Origin: Regnicoccus frigidus
GTDB taxonomy: Bacteria > Cyanobacteriota > Cyanobacteriia > PCC-6307 > Cyanobiaceae
Direction: 5' to 3'
NCBI GenBank assembly: GCA_025194985.1
Contig: JAOANE010000054.1
Coordinates: 231,826-295,825, forward strand
Length of the DNA stretch: 64,000 bases
Part shown: in pieces, positions 17,370 to 25,864 of the stretch
Layout of the letters: every line of letters starts with the position of its first letter
How positions within the stretch are numbered: position 1 is the first letter of the stretch
Made by a program: the position numbers and the translations under genes
Notes under the pieces: generated by a model
What the model saw: the letters and a program-made list of their open reading frames with translations, nothing else
What the model was told of the DNA's origin: nothing
Database searches by the model: none

Positions 17370-18014
17370 TCAGCGCAGGCGGCGGAGGCAGAGCTCCTCA
17401 AAGGCTGGCCGCAACAGAAACGGGTACTCCCCGACCCAGAGCTTCAGGCCAGGGATCCAGGCGTCGCTGAGGGCCCCGATCCGTGAGAAGTCAGGCCGCT
17501 CGCTCAGTACCAGGCAACGGATCGCCATCCCTTTGCGGATCGTCTTGTGCTTCTTGTCCATCGGGAAACGCACCTGGCCCAGGTAGCCCTCCTCGTCTTC
17601 GAGCTGGAGGCAGAGCCAGGTGCGGCGGTTCTCCACCAGCTCCAGTCGGCCCCGCCCATCGGCCTGTTCCTTGCGCTCCACGATGCGCTCCCGCGTGAAC
17701 AGGTCGGCCACCACCCCTTCGAAGATCGCCCCTGCTTTGTACCGGCGCAGGGTGGCGTTGCGGCGCCCCGCTTCGACGATCGGCCCCCAGAGGATATAGA
17801 GCAAAAACACGAAGCCGCAGACCAGCCAGATCGGCCCGAAGCGCATCGCGATCCTGCTCTGGGCGATCAGCAGCGACAGCACCCCACCGATCACGGAGAT
17901 CAGCACCCGCTGCAGGATCTTGCGGGGGTTGCCGCTGCAGAAGTTGAACTGGGGCCCGGTGGCCACCGCCGGGATCAGGCGATGCAGCTCGCCGTCTTTG
18001 AGCGGGATCAGCAT
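17370..18014 (-). CDS. Conserved cyanobacterial membrane protein
   Basis: 214 residues from ATG 18014 (start MLIPLKDGELHRLIPAVATG). Two hydrophobic helices (ILQRVLISVIGGVLSLLIA and FGPIWLVCGFVFLLYILWGP) are followed by a soluble domain of about 120 residues rich in charged residues, ending FLLRPAFEELCLRRLR. I recognise it as a conserved cyanobacterial protein; homologues are sometimes labelled as phosphate-transporter permease, which the sequence does not support. It starts 4 bases after the dapB stop on the same strand, so it is probably cotranscribed with dapB. Confidence 0.75.
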   Translation of the reverse strand: MLIPLKDGELHRLIPAVATGPQFNFCSGNPRKILQRVLISVIGGVLSLLIAQSRIAMRFGPIWLVCGFVFLLYILWGPIVEAGRRNATLRRYKAGAIFEGVVADLFTRERIVERKEQADGRGRLELVENRRTWLCLQLEDEEGYLGQVRFPMDKKHKTIRKGMAIRCLVLSERPDFSRIGALSDAWIPGLKLWVGEYPFLLRPAFEELCLRRLR

Positions 18015-18018
18015 GGCG

Positions 18019-18891
18019 TCACAGCAGTCGTTCGAGGCCATACACCAGGCCGTTGAGCTGGCGCACCCGCCGCACGGTCAGCAGCACCCCCGGCATGTAG
18101 GCGGAGCGATCAATCGTGTCGTGGCGCAGCACGTAGGTTTCGCCAGCGGCGCCGAACATCACTTCCTGGTGGGCCACCAGGCCCGGCAGCCGGATCGAGT
18201 GCAGGCGCAGGCCGCTCTCGCGCTGCCCGCCGCGGCAGCCCGCCAGCGTTTCGTGCTCCTCCACCTGGGGGGCATTGAAGCTTTTGCCGATCTCCTCGAT
18301 CAATTCGGCGGTCTTGAGGCAGGTGCCGCTGGGGGCGTCGGCCTTGCGGTTGTGGTGCAGCTCGGTGAGTTCGGCGAAGTCGTAGAAGCGGGCGGCGGCG
18401 GCGGCGGCCTGCTGGAGCAGCACCATGCCGACGGAAAAATTCGGAATGATGGCGGCGCCGATCCCGGCCTTCTCGGCAAAACCGGCCAGATCCGCCAGTT
18501 GCTTCGGGCTGAGGCCGGTGGTGCCGATCACCGGGTGCACCCCGTAGGCGATCGCGGCACGGGTGTGCTCGTACACCACCTTTGGATGGGTGAAATCCAC
18601 CAGCACTGCCCCAGCGGGCTGCTGGCGAACGGCCTGGCTGGCCTGACAGAGAGTCCCTTCCAGGTCGGCGCTGATCGCCACCTCCAGCTCACCCAAGCCC
18701 AGTTCCAGTCCCACATCCGCCCCTTCTTTGCCGGGGGTGGTGTCGATCGCGCCGACCAGCTGGCAGTCGGCGGCTGCGGTCACCGCTTTGACCACCTCAG
18801 CCCCCATCCGGCCCAGAGCTCCAGCCACCACCACGGCGATTGGAGCGACCTGGCTTGCAGGGTGATCGGACGGCCCGTTGGCGGCAGTCAT
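18019..18891 (-). CDS. dapB: 4-hydroxy-tetrahydrodipicolinate reductase
   Basis: 290 residues from ATG 18891. The NAD(P)-binding motif VVVAGALGRMGAEVVKAV is near residue 20, VDFTHP follows in the middle, and the catalytic/substrate region is IIPNFSVGMVLL with the family motif ELHHNRKADAPSGTCLKTAE. The enzyme reduces hydroxy-tetrahydrodipicolinate in the lysine/diaminopimelate pathway. The extension of about 18 residues before the Rossmann core is variable; the open frame continues upstream of 18891 but without family similarity. It is divergent from chlH, 160 bases away. Confidence 0.95.
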   Translation of the reverse strand: MTAANGPSDHPASQVAPIAVVVAGALGRMGAEVVKAVTAAADCQLVGAIDTTPGKEGADVGLELGLGELEVAISADLEGTLCQASQAVRQQPAGAVLVDFTHPKVVYEHTRAAIAYGVHPVIGTTGLSPKQLADLAGFAEKAGIGAAIIPNFSVGMVLLQQAAAAAARFYDFAELTELHHNRKADAPSGTCLKTAELIEEIGKSFNAPQVEEHETLAGCRGGQRESGLRLHSIRLPGLVAHQEVMFGAAGETYVLRHDTIDRSAYMPGVLLTVRRVRQLNGLVYGLERLL

Positions 18892-19051
18892 CAAGGGCTT
18901 GCAGTGGCACGAATCCGCTGAGCCTATGGCCGATCGCGCGGGCGGAGGGCCAGCAAGGCCAGGCAAGACCTGTTACGCCTTGGCTTCAGAAGCCTCGCCC
19001 CAACAGCGGAGTCCGTAAGCTTCTTCATATTGCTCAATCACCCCGGCGCCG

Positions 19052-22000
19052 ATGTTCACGCAGGTCCGCTCCGCCAGTCGCCGTGTTCGCCCGAACGACC
19101 AGCATGGCCCCGCCGGCAGTGAGGGTCGGGCCGTGATGCGGGCGGTCTACGTGGTGCTCGAGCCCCAGTACCAGAACGCCCTCACCCAGGCGGCCAACAG
19201 CCTCAACGAGCAGAACAGTGCCCTGGCCGTCGACCTGAGCGGCTACCTGATTGAGGAGCTGCGCGATCCGGAGAACTACGCCGCCTTCTGCGCCGATGTG
19301 GCCGAAGCCGATGTGTTCATCGCCTCGCTGATCTTCATTGAAGATCTGGCCCAGAAGGTGGTGGAGGCGGTGGCGCCCCACCGCGATCGGCTCAAGGCCG
19401 CCGTGGTCTTCCCCTCCATGCCGGAGGTGATGCGGCTCAACAAGCTCGGCACCTTCTCGATGGCCCAGCTGGGCCAGAGCAAGAGCGCCATCGCCAGCTT
19501 CATGAAGAAGCGCAAGGAGGCCAATGGCGCCGGCTTCCAGGACGCGATGTTGAAACTGCTCAACACCCTGCCCACGGTTCTCAAATATCTGCCGGTGGAG
19601 AAGGCGCAGGATGCCCGCTCCTTCATGCTCAGCTTTCAGTATTGGCTGGGGGGAACGCCGGACAACCTGCGCAACCTGCTGTTGATGCTGGCCGATAAAT
19701 ATGTATTCCCCAAGGGCGACACTGGCCGGCCGGCGCTTGAGGTGGCCGAACCGGTGGTGTTCCCGGATCTGGGCCTCTGGCACCCCCTGGCGCCGGGGAT
19801 GTTCGAAGACCTCAAGGAATATCTGAACTGGAACTCCAGCCGCGCCGACCTCAGCGAGAAGGCCAAGGCCGGTCCGGTGATCGGTCTGGTGCTGCAGCGC
19901 AGCCACATCGTCACCGGCGATGAGGCGCACTACGTGGCGGTGATCCAGGAACTGGAATATCGCGGCGCCACCGTGATTCCGGTGTTCTGCGGCGGGCTCG
20001 ATTTCTCCAAGCCCGTCAAGGCTTTCTTCTACGACCCGCTCGATCCCGACCAGCCGCTGGTGGATGGGGTGGTGAGCCTCACCGGCTTCGCCTTGATCGG
20101 TGGCCCGGCCCGCCAGGACCATCCCCGCGCCATCGAGGCCCTCTCGAAGCTGAACCGGCCCTACATGGTGGCCCTGCCGCTGGTGTTCCAGACCACCCAG
20201 GAGTGGGAGGAGAGCGACCTGGGCCTACACCCGGTGCAGGTGGCCCTGCAGATCGCCATCCCCGAACTCGATGGCGCGATCGAGCCGATCGTGCTCTCCG
20301 GCCGCGATGACGCCACCGGCAAGGCCCACACCCTCCAGGACCGGGTCGAAGCGATCGCCGAGCGGGTGATCCGCTGGGCCTCGCTGCGCACCAAGCCCCG
20401 CGTCACCAAAAAGCTGGCGATCACGGTGTTCAGCTTCCCGCCCGACAAGGGCAACGTGGGCACCGCGGCTTACCTCGATGTCTTCGGCTCGATCCACCGG
20501 GTGCTCGAGGAAATGAAGCGCCAGGGCTACGACGTGCAGAACCTGCCGCGGGATTCCAAGGCACTGATGGAAGCGGTGATCAATGATCCCGAGGCCCTCC
20601 AGGGCGCACCGGAACTGGCGATCGCCCACCGCATGAGCGTGGAGGAGTACGAGCGGCTCACCCCCTATTCCGAGCGGCTGGAAGAGAACTGGGGCAAGCC
20701 CCCCGGCAATCTCAACAGCGATGGCACCAACCTGCTGATCTACGGCCGCCACTTCGGCAATATTTTTGTGGGCGTGCAGCCCACCTTCGGCTACGAAGGC
20801 GATCCGATGCGGCTGCTCTATTCGCGCAGTGCCAGCCCCCACCACGGCTTTGCCGCGTATTACACCTACCTGGAGAAGGTCTGGGGCGCCGATGCGGTGC
20901 TGCATTTCGGCACCCACGGCTCGCTGGAGTTCATGCCCGGCAAGCAGATGGGCATGAGCGAAACCTGCTACCCGGATTCACTGATCGGCGCCCTGCCGAA
21001 CCTCTATTACTACGCCGCCAACAATCCGTCGGAGGCCACGATCGCCAAGCGGCGGGGCTATGCCGCCACGATCAGCTACCTCACCCCACCGGCTGAGAAC
21101 GCCGGGCTTTACAGGGGATTGAAGGAGCTGGGCGAACTGGTGGGCTCTTACCAGCAGCTGCGCGAGAGCTCCAGGGGTGTGCAGATCGTCAATGCGATCG
21201 TGGAAACAGCCCGCCAGTGCAACCTCGACAAGGACGTGACCCTGCCGGAGGGTGAGGCCGCCGAGCTGGACCTTGAGGGCCGCGATTCGGTGGTGGGTGC
21301 GGTGTACCGCCAGCTGATGGAAATCGAGAGCCGGCTGCTGCCCTGCGGCCTGCACACGATCGGCAAACCACCCACCGCTGAGGAGGCGATTGCCACCCTG
21401 GTGAGCATCGCCGCTCTCGAGCGTGAGGAAGAGGGCTATCGCAGCCTGCCGGGCCTGATCGCCGAAAGCCTCGGGCGCACGATCGATGCCATCTACCGCG
21501 GCAACGACGCCGGGGTGCTGGTCGATGTGGAGCTCAACCAGACGATCACTGAGGCCTGCCGCGCGGCGGTGGGCTCGATGGTGCGCGCGGTCACGGGCAG
21601 CGATGGCCGGGTCGATCTCAAGGGTCGCTTTGGTTGGTTCTTCGCCCTGCTGGAGCGCTTCGGCTATGAGCGCCCCAGCCCCTGGCTGAGCTCCTGCCGG
21701 TCCTCGGGCTTTGCGGGCGTGGATCCGCTTGAGCTCGACAAGTTGTTCGGCTACCTGCGCTTCTGCCTCGAGCAGATCTGCGCCGACATGGAGATGGAGA
21801 GCCTGCTGCGGGCCCTCGATGGCGAATACGTGATCCCGGGTCCGGGCGGTGATCCGATCCGCAACCCGGGTGTGCTGCCCAGCGGCAAGAACATCCACGC
21901 CCTCGACCCCCAGTCGATTCCCACCCGCGCCGCCATTGCCGCCGCCAAGGTGGTGGTGGATCGCTTGATCGAGCGCCAGAAGGCCGAGCAGGGCACCTGG

Positions 22001-23074
22001 CCCGAAACCATCGCCTGCGTGCTCTGGGGCACCGACAACATCAAGACCTACGGCGAATCCCTCGCCCAGATCCTCTGGTTCATCGGCGTGCGCCCCGTGG
22101 CCGATTCCCTCGGCCGGGTCAACAAGCTGGAGTTGCTCTCGCTTGAGGAGTTGGGGCGCCCCCGCATCGATGTGGTGGTGAATTGCTCCGGTGTGTTCCG
22201 CGATCTGTTCATCAACCAGATGGGCCTGATTGATCAGGGCGTGAAGATGGCCGCGGAGGCCGATGAGCCACTGGAGATGAACTTTGTGCGCAAGCACAGC
22301 CGGGAGCAGGCCGCAGCTCAGGGCATCTCGCTGCGGGAGGCGGCCACGCGGGTGTTCTCCAATGCCAGCGGTAGCTATTCATCGAATGTGAACCTGGCGG
22401 TGGAGAACAGCACCTGGGAGGAGGAAGGAGATCTCCAGGAGATGTACCTCTCACGCAAAACCTTCGCCTTCAACGCCGACAACCCCGGTGAGATGAACCA
22501 GAACCGCGACGTGTTCGAATCAGCGATGAAAACCGCCGATGTGACCTTCCAGAACCTGGATTCGGCTGAGATTTCGCTCACCGATGTGAGCCACTACTTC
22601 GATTCCGACCCCACCAAACTGATCGCCGGCCTGCGTGACGACGGCAAGGCACCCACCAGCTACATCGCTGACACCACCACGGCCAACGCCCAGGTGCGTT
22701 CTTTAAGCGAAACGATCCGGCTTGATTCACGCACCAAGCTGCTCAACCCCAAGTGGTATGAGGGCATGCTCAATTCCGGCTATGAAGGGGTGCGCGAGGT
22801 GGCCAAGCGCCTCAACTTCACCCTGGGCTGGAGTGCCACCAGCGGTGCCGTCGATAACTTCGTCTATGAGGAAGCCAACGACACCTTCATCAACGACGCG
22901 GAGATGCGCAAGCGGCTGTTGGAGCTCAACCCCCACAGCTTCCGCCGCATCGTGGGCACCCTACTGGAAGTGAACGGCCGCGGCTATTGGGAAACCTCCG
23001 AGGAGAATATCGCCCAGCTCCAGGAGATCTACCAGGAGATCGAAGACCGGATCGAGGGCGTCACGGCTCCCTGA
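19052..23074 (+). CDS. chlH: Magnesium chelatase subunit H
   Basis: 1340 residues, full length for ChlH. This large porphyrin-binding subunit inserts Mg2+ into protoporphyrin IX together with ChlI and ChlD, the first committed step of chlorophyll synthesis. Segments characteristic of the family include LHFGTHGSLEFMPGKQMGMS, CYPDSLIGALPNLYYYAANNPSE, and CVLWGTDNIKTYGESLAQIL, the last shared with CobN. ATG 19052 gives an N-terminal extension of about 28 residues before VMRAVYVVLEPQYQNAL. The gene starts 160 bases from divergent dapB. The 3' end is only four bases from the convergent reductase gene, with no terminator between. Confidence 0.97.
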   Translation: MFTQVRSASRRVRPNDQHGPAGSEGRAVMRAVYVVLEPQYQNALTQAANSLNEQNSALAVDLSGYLIEELRDPENYAAFCADVAEADVFIASLIFIEDLAQKVVEAVAPHRDRLKAAVVFPSMPEVMRLNKLGTFSMAQLGQSKSAIASFMKKRKEANGAGFQDAMLKLLNTLPTVLKYLPVEKAQDARSFMLSFQYWLGGTPDNLRNLLLMLADKYVFPKGDTGRPALEVAEPVVFPDLGLWHPLAPGMFEDLKEYLNWNSSRADLSEKAKAGPVIGLVLQRSHIVTGDEAHYVAVIQELEYRGATVIPVFCGGLDFSKPVKAFFYDPLDPDQPLVDGVVSLTGFALIGGPARQDHPRAIEALSKLNRPYMVALPLVFQTTQEWEESDLGLHPVQVALQIAIPELDGAIEPIVLSGRDDATGKAHTLQDRVEAIAERVIRWASLRTKPRVTKKLAITVFSFPPDKGNVGTAAYLDVFGSIHRVLEEMKRQGYDVQNLPRDSKALMEAVINDPEALQGAPELAIAHRMSVEEYERLTPYSERLEENWGKPPGNLNSDGTNLLIYGRHFGNIFVGVQPTFGYEGDPMRLLYSRSASPHHGFAAYYTYLEKVWGADAVLHFGTHGSLEFMPGKQMGMSETCYPDSLIGALPNLYYYAANNPSEATIAKRRGYAATISYLTPPAENAGLYRGLKELGELVGSYQQLRESSRGVQIVNAIVETARQCNLDKDVTLPEGEAAELDLEGRDSVVGAVYRQLMEIESRLLPCGLHTIGKPPTAEEAIATLVSIAALEREEEGYRSLPGLIAESLGRTIDAIYRGNDAGVLVDVELNQTITEACRAAVGSMVRAVTGSDGRVDLKGRFGWFFALLERFGYERPSPWLSSCRSSGFAGVDPLELDKLFGYLRFCLEQICADMEMESLLRALDGEYVIPGPGGDPIRNPGVLPSGKNIHALDPQSIPTRAAIAAAKVVVDRLIERQKAEQGTWPETIACVLWGTDNIKTYGESLAQILWFIGVRPVADSLGRVNKLELLSLEELGRPRIDVVVNCSGVFRDLFINQMGLIDQGVKMAAEADEPLEMNFVRKHSREQAAAQGISLREAATRVFSNASGSYSSNVNLAVENSTWEEEGDLQEMYLSRKTFAFNADNPGEMNQNRDVFESAMKTADVTFQNLDSAEISLTDVSHYFDSDPTKLIAGLRDDGKAPTSYIADTTTANAQVRSLSETIRLDSRTKLLNPKWYEGMLNSGYEGVREVAKRLNFTLGWSATSGAVDNFVYEEANDTFINDAEMRKRLLELNPHSFRRIVGTLLEVNGRGYWETSEENIAQLQEIYQEIEDRIEGVTAP

Positions 23075-23078
23075 ACGG

Positions 23079-24032
23079 CTACGTCCAGTTGATCAAAGGC
23101 CCTGCCGGCACCACGCCGGACGGGTTGATGGTGGGATGGCTCTGGTAGTAATGCCCTTTGATGTGCTGCATGTTCACGGTTTCGGCCACACCGGGAAAGC
23201 TATAGAGCTCACGCACGTAGCGCCAGAGATTGGGATAGTCGACGATGCGGCGCAGGTTGCATTTGAAATGCCCCACATAGACCGGATCAAAGCGCACCAA
23301 GGTGGTGAACAGGCGCCAGTCAGCTTCGGTGATGCGGCTGCCCACCAGGTAAGGCTGATCGGAGAGCCGTTGCTCGAGCAGGTCGAGGGTGGCGAACAGG
23401 GGTTGGATCGCCTCGTCGTAGGCCTCCTGAGTTGTGGCAAATCCGCAGCGGTAGACGCCGTTGTTCACCGTTTCGTAGATGAGCTGGTTGATTTGATCAA
23501 TCTCATCCCAGAGATCCTCGGGGTAGTAGTCGCCAGGATCAGCGCCGATGTCATTGAAGGCACTGTTGAACATCCGGATGATTTCCGAGGATTCGTTGTT
23601 CACGATCTGCCCTGTTTCCTTATCCCAGAGCAGTGGCACCGTGACGCGACCGCTGTAGCCGGGATCGGCGCTGGTGTAGATCGCGTGCAACACCTTGGCG
23701 TGCTGAATTGGATCGGCAATCACCCCGTCGCCGGCTGCGAATGTCCAGCCCTGGTCTGCCATCTGCCAGTGCACCACCGAGTGCGAGAGCATCGGGGCGA
23801 GCCCTTTGATGCTGCGGAAGATCGCCGTGCGATGGGCCCAGGGGCAGGCGTGGGAGATGTAGAGGTGGTAGCGACCTGCTTCGGCTCGGAAGCCCCCCTC
23901 GCCAGTGGGGCCGGGCCGGCCATCCGGCGTGATCCAGTGGCGGAACTGCGCGGTGGAGCGGATGAAGCGGCCACCGCTGCTGCTGGTGTCGTACCACTGG
24001 TCGCGCCAGACCCCATCCACCAGTAAACCCAT
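23079..24032 (-). CDS. Glutathionyl-hydroquinone reductase (GST Xi class)
   Basis: 317 residues from ATG 24032. The active-site motif is HACPWAHRTAIFRS (CPWA signature with catalytic Cys near residue 60), followed by VPLLWDKETGQIVNNESSEI, the conserved glutathione-binding segment. The C-terminal helical domain has RFDPVYVGHFKCNLRRI. This is the YqjG/ECM4 family, which reduces glutathionyl-hydroquinones and so helps quinone detoxification. It is divergent from the nitroreductase gene by 130 bases and convergent with chlH. Confidence 0.92.
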   Translation of the reverse strand: MGLLVDGVWRDQWYDTSSSGGRFIRSTAQFRHWITPDGRPGPTGEGGFRAEAGRYHLYISHACPWAHRTAIFRSIKGLAPMLSHSVVHWQMADQGWTFAAGDGVIADPIQHAKVLHAIYTSADPGYSGRVTVPLLWDKETGQIVNNESSEIIRMFNSAFNDIGADPGDYYPEDLWDEIDQINQLIYETVNNGVYRCGFATTQEAYDEAIQPLFATLDLLEQRLSDQPYLVGSRITEADWRLFTTLVRFDPVYVGHFKCNLRRIVDYPNLWRYVRELYSFPGVAETVNMQHIKGHYYQSHPTINPSGVVPAGPLINWT

Positions 24033-24162
24033 GCCCGAGTTGCAGCGGCGCCCAGGGTAACGAGCGACTTTGCCCTCTGATTGCCCCTTGGAGCTAAGGG
24101 CTCTGCAGGATGGCAAAAACAGCCTGTAGGGTCACAGCGCCGCCAACCCTGCCCTTCCTGCC

Positions 24163-24768
24163 ATGGATGTGATCGACGCCATCGATGCCCGGCGGGCGGT
24201 GAAGCATTTCGATCCCGACCATCGCCTCAGCGCTGCTGAGGAGCGGCGGCTGCTGGAGATCACCATCCAGGCGCCCAGCAGTTTCAACATCCAGCACTGG
24301 CGGTTCGTGATCCTGCGCGATCCGGCGCTGCGGGCCAGGATCCGCCGCGACTACGGCAACGACCAGGCCCAGATCACCGACGCTTCGCTGCTGGTGCTGT
24401 TCACCGCAGACCTCAAGGCCTGGAGCAAGCAACCCGAGCGCTACTGGGCCAATGCCCCCCAGCCGGTGGCTGATCTGTTGGTGGGCTGGATGGGCCCCTT
24501 CCACGAAGGCCGGGAGTGGCTTCAGCGCGATGAGGCCCAGCGCTCGATCGGTCTGGCGATGCAGACCCTGATGCTGGCCGCTACTGGCCTGGGTTATCAG
24601 AGCTGCCCGATGATCGGCTTCGAGATCGAGAAGCTCGCTGAACTGATTCACCTGCCCGAGGATCACGTGATGGGGCCGATGGTGGCCATCGGCAAGGGCA
24701 CCCAGGACCCCCTCCCGAAGCCGGGCCAGTTGGCCCTAGAGACCCTGGTGGTTGACAACGGATTCTGA
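24163..24768 (+). CDS. Nitroreductase family protein
   Basis: 201 residues, ATG 24163. It shows the FMN-dependent nitroreductase fold: DARRAVKHFDPDHRLS at the start (phosphate-binding Arg residues), APSSFNIQHWRFVILRD, and a late GLGYQSCPMIGFEIEKLAEL segment. Members reduce nitro compounds, quinones or flavins with NAD(P)H; the natural substrate here is not evident. Being divergent from the glutathionyl-hydroquinone reductase suggests a shared role in redox or quinone stress. Confidence 0.9.
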   Translation: MDVIDAIDARRAVKHFDPDHRLSAAEERRLLEITIQAPSSFNIQHWRFVILRDPALRARIRRDYGNDQAQITDASLLVLFTADLKAWSKQPERYWANAPQPVADLLVGWMGPFHEGREWLQRDEAQRSIGLAMQTLMLAATGLGYQSCPMIGFEIEKLAELIHLPEDHVMGPMVAIGKGTQDPLPKPGQLALETLVVDNGF

Positions 24769-24790
24769 CCCTGGCAAGAGTTGAGAGGAT

Positions 24791-24808
24791 CGAAACGAAT
24801 TCATTTCG
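24791..24808. promoter_or_regulatory. Near-palindrome upstream of the SDR gene
   Basis: The 18 bases cgaaacgaattcatttcg are symmetric at all but two positions around the central gaattc. The element lies 40 bases before a leader ORF start and 64 bases before the SDR start. The size and symmetry fit a dimeric repressor operator, but no regulator is assigned. Confidence 0.35.
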
Positions 24809-24848
24809 AAGGTTCAGAAACCAGCACCGAAAGGAGCTGAAGTCAAAC

Positions 24849-24875
24849 ATGATCTGGAGAAGAAGACAGGGATGA
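24849..24875 (+). CDS. Possible leader peptide before SDR gene
   Basis: ATG 24849 reads MIWRRRQG and stops with TGA 24873-24875, whose bases overlap the SDR start codon (ATGA). A Shine-Dalgarno-like AAGGAG is at 24831-24836. Three consecutive AGA arginine codons are unusual in this GC-rich genome. Translation of this short frame would couple to, or modulate, SDR translation. It could also be chance. Confidence 0.3.
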   Translation: MIWRRRQG

Positions 24876-25642
24876 AAGATTTTCGACTCGATGGCCAAAA
24901 GGCATTGATTTCGGGAGGCTCCAAAGGCCTGGGTGCGGCAATCGCTGAAAGATTCTCCGAAGCTGGAGCAGACATCGGAGTGATCGGCAGGGACAAAGAG
25001 GGACTGAGCAGGATCAAAGGTATTGTCGAGAACAATCATCGCAACTGCTGGGTGATCGAAGAAGACGTTTCGTCGATCGAGGGAGCAGGACGAGCAGGTG
25101 AAAGAGCACTAGCCTTTTCCCCGGAATGGGATGTCCTTGTCAACAATGCCGGCATCGCCAGGGTTCAGTCGATCCTTGAAATCACACAGGACGACTGGAG
25201 TGATGTATTTTCAGTCAATCTTCGCTCAGCCTTGATTCTTTCTCAGGCCATTGTTCCCCAGATGATCAAGAGGGGACACGGCAAAGTGGTCAACATCTCA
25301 TCGATTGGAGCCTTCATCGGCACTCCTGGACTAGGTGCATATGCGGCATCAAAGGCAGCCCTCAACCAACTGACCAGGACCATGGCCGTTGAATGGGGGC
25401 CACACAATATTCATATCAACGCACTCTGCCCGACTGTTATCCTGACCAAAATGGGCCATGACATCTGGGACAGTCCTTCCATGGAAAAACCCAGACAATC
25501 GAAAGAGCAAAGAATACCCCTGCATCGCTTTGGAGAGCCGTCAGAAGTAGCCAATGTGGCCTTATTCCTGGCCAGTGCCGCATCGGATTTTGTTCAGGGG
25601 GTCTCTCTTTCTTTGGATGGAGGCATGACAATCGCTCCTTAG
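24872..25642 (+). CDS. Short-chain dehydrogenase/reductase (SDR), foreign composition
   Basis: 256 residues of a classical SDR. It has a cofactor motif SGGSKGLGAAIAER (about 14-27), the NNAG motif in VLVNNAGIAR (about 90-99), the catalytic Ser in VVNISSIGAF, and Tyr/Lys in AYAASKAAL. It ends with the typical FVQGVSLSLDGGM. The absence of an Asp after beta-2 and the presence of GRDKEGL fit NADPH use, but this is uncertain. The substrate is unknown. Base and codon use differ clearly from the neighbours (many A/T third positions, AGA/AGG Arg, ATT Ile), which suggests recent transfer. The start ATG overlaps a short leader frame. Confidence 0.92.
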   Translation: MKDFRLDGQKALISGGSKGLGAAIAERFSEAGADIGVIGRDKEGLSRIKGIVENNHRNCWVIEEDVSSIEGAGRAGERALAFSPEWDVLVNNAGIARVQSILEITQDDWSDVFSVNLRSALILSQAIVPQMIKRGHGKVVNISSIGAFIGTPGLGAYAASKAALNQLTRTMAVEWGPHNIHINALCPTVILTKMGHDIWDSPSMEKPRQSKEQRIPLHRFGEPSEVANVALFLASAASDFVQGVSLSLDGGMTIAP

Positions 25643-25864
25643 AGTGCGTGCAGGCCGACCTTGGCGATGACCATGATCGGGCTCGTTTCTGATTTGCCTC
25701 GAGTCAGAGAGCCGACAACGCAGGCAGGGAATCCCTGAGCATCGAGCCACTTAGCCTGGTCCCTCAGCCGCTAAGGATTGTGTTGGGCACCTGCTCCCCC
25801 CGGCGTTGCTTAATACGGTCGAGAGGGATGACGCCAGCCCACGTCCCTTGCTAGGAAACCGTCG

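Noticed and set aside
20978..22297. Long open frame antisense to chlH
   Set aside because: It mirrors the GC-rich third positions of chlH; the translation is His/Gly/Ala-rich with no family motif, a normal artefact in high-GC genes.
24163..25642. Nitroreductase and SDR as a two-gene redox operon
   Set aside because: The 103-base gap contains a palindrome and a leader frame, and the base composition changes abruptly, so common origin is unlikely.
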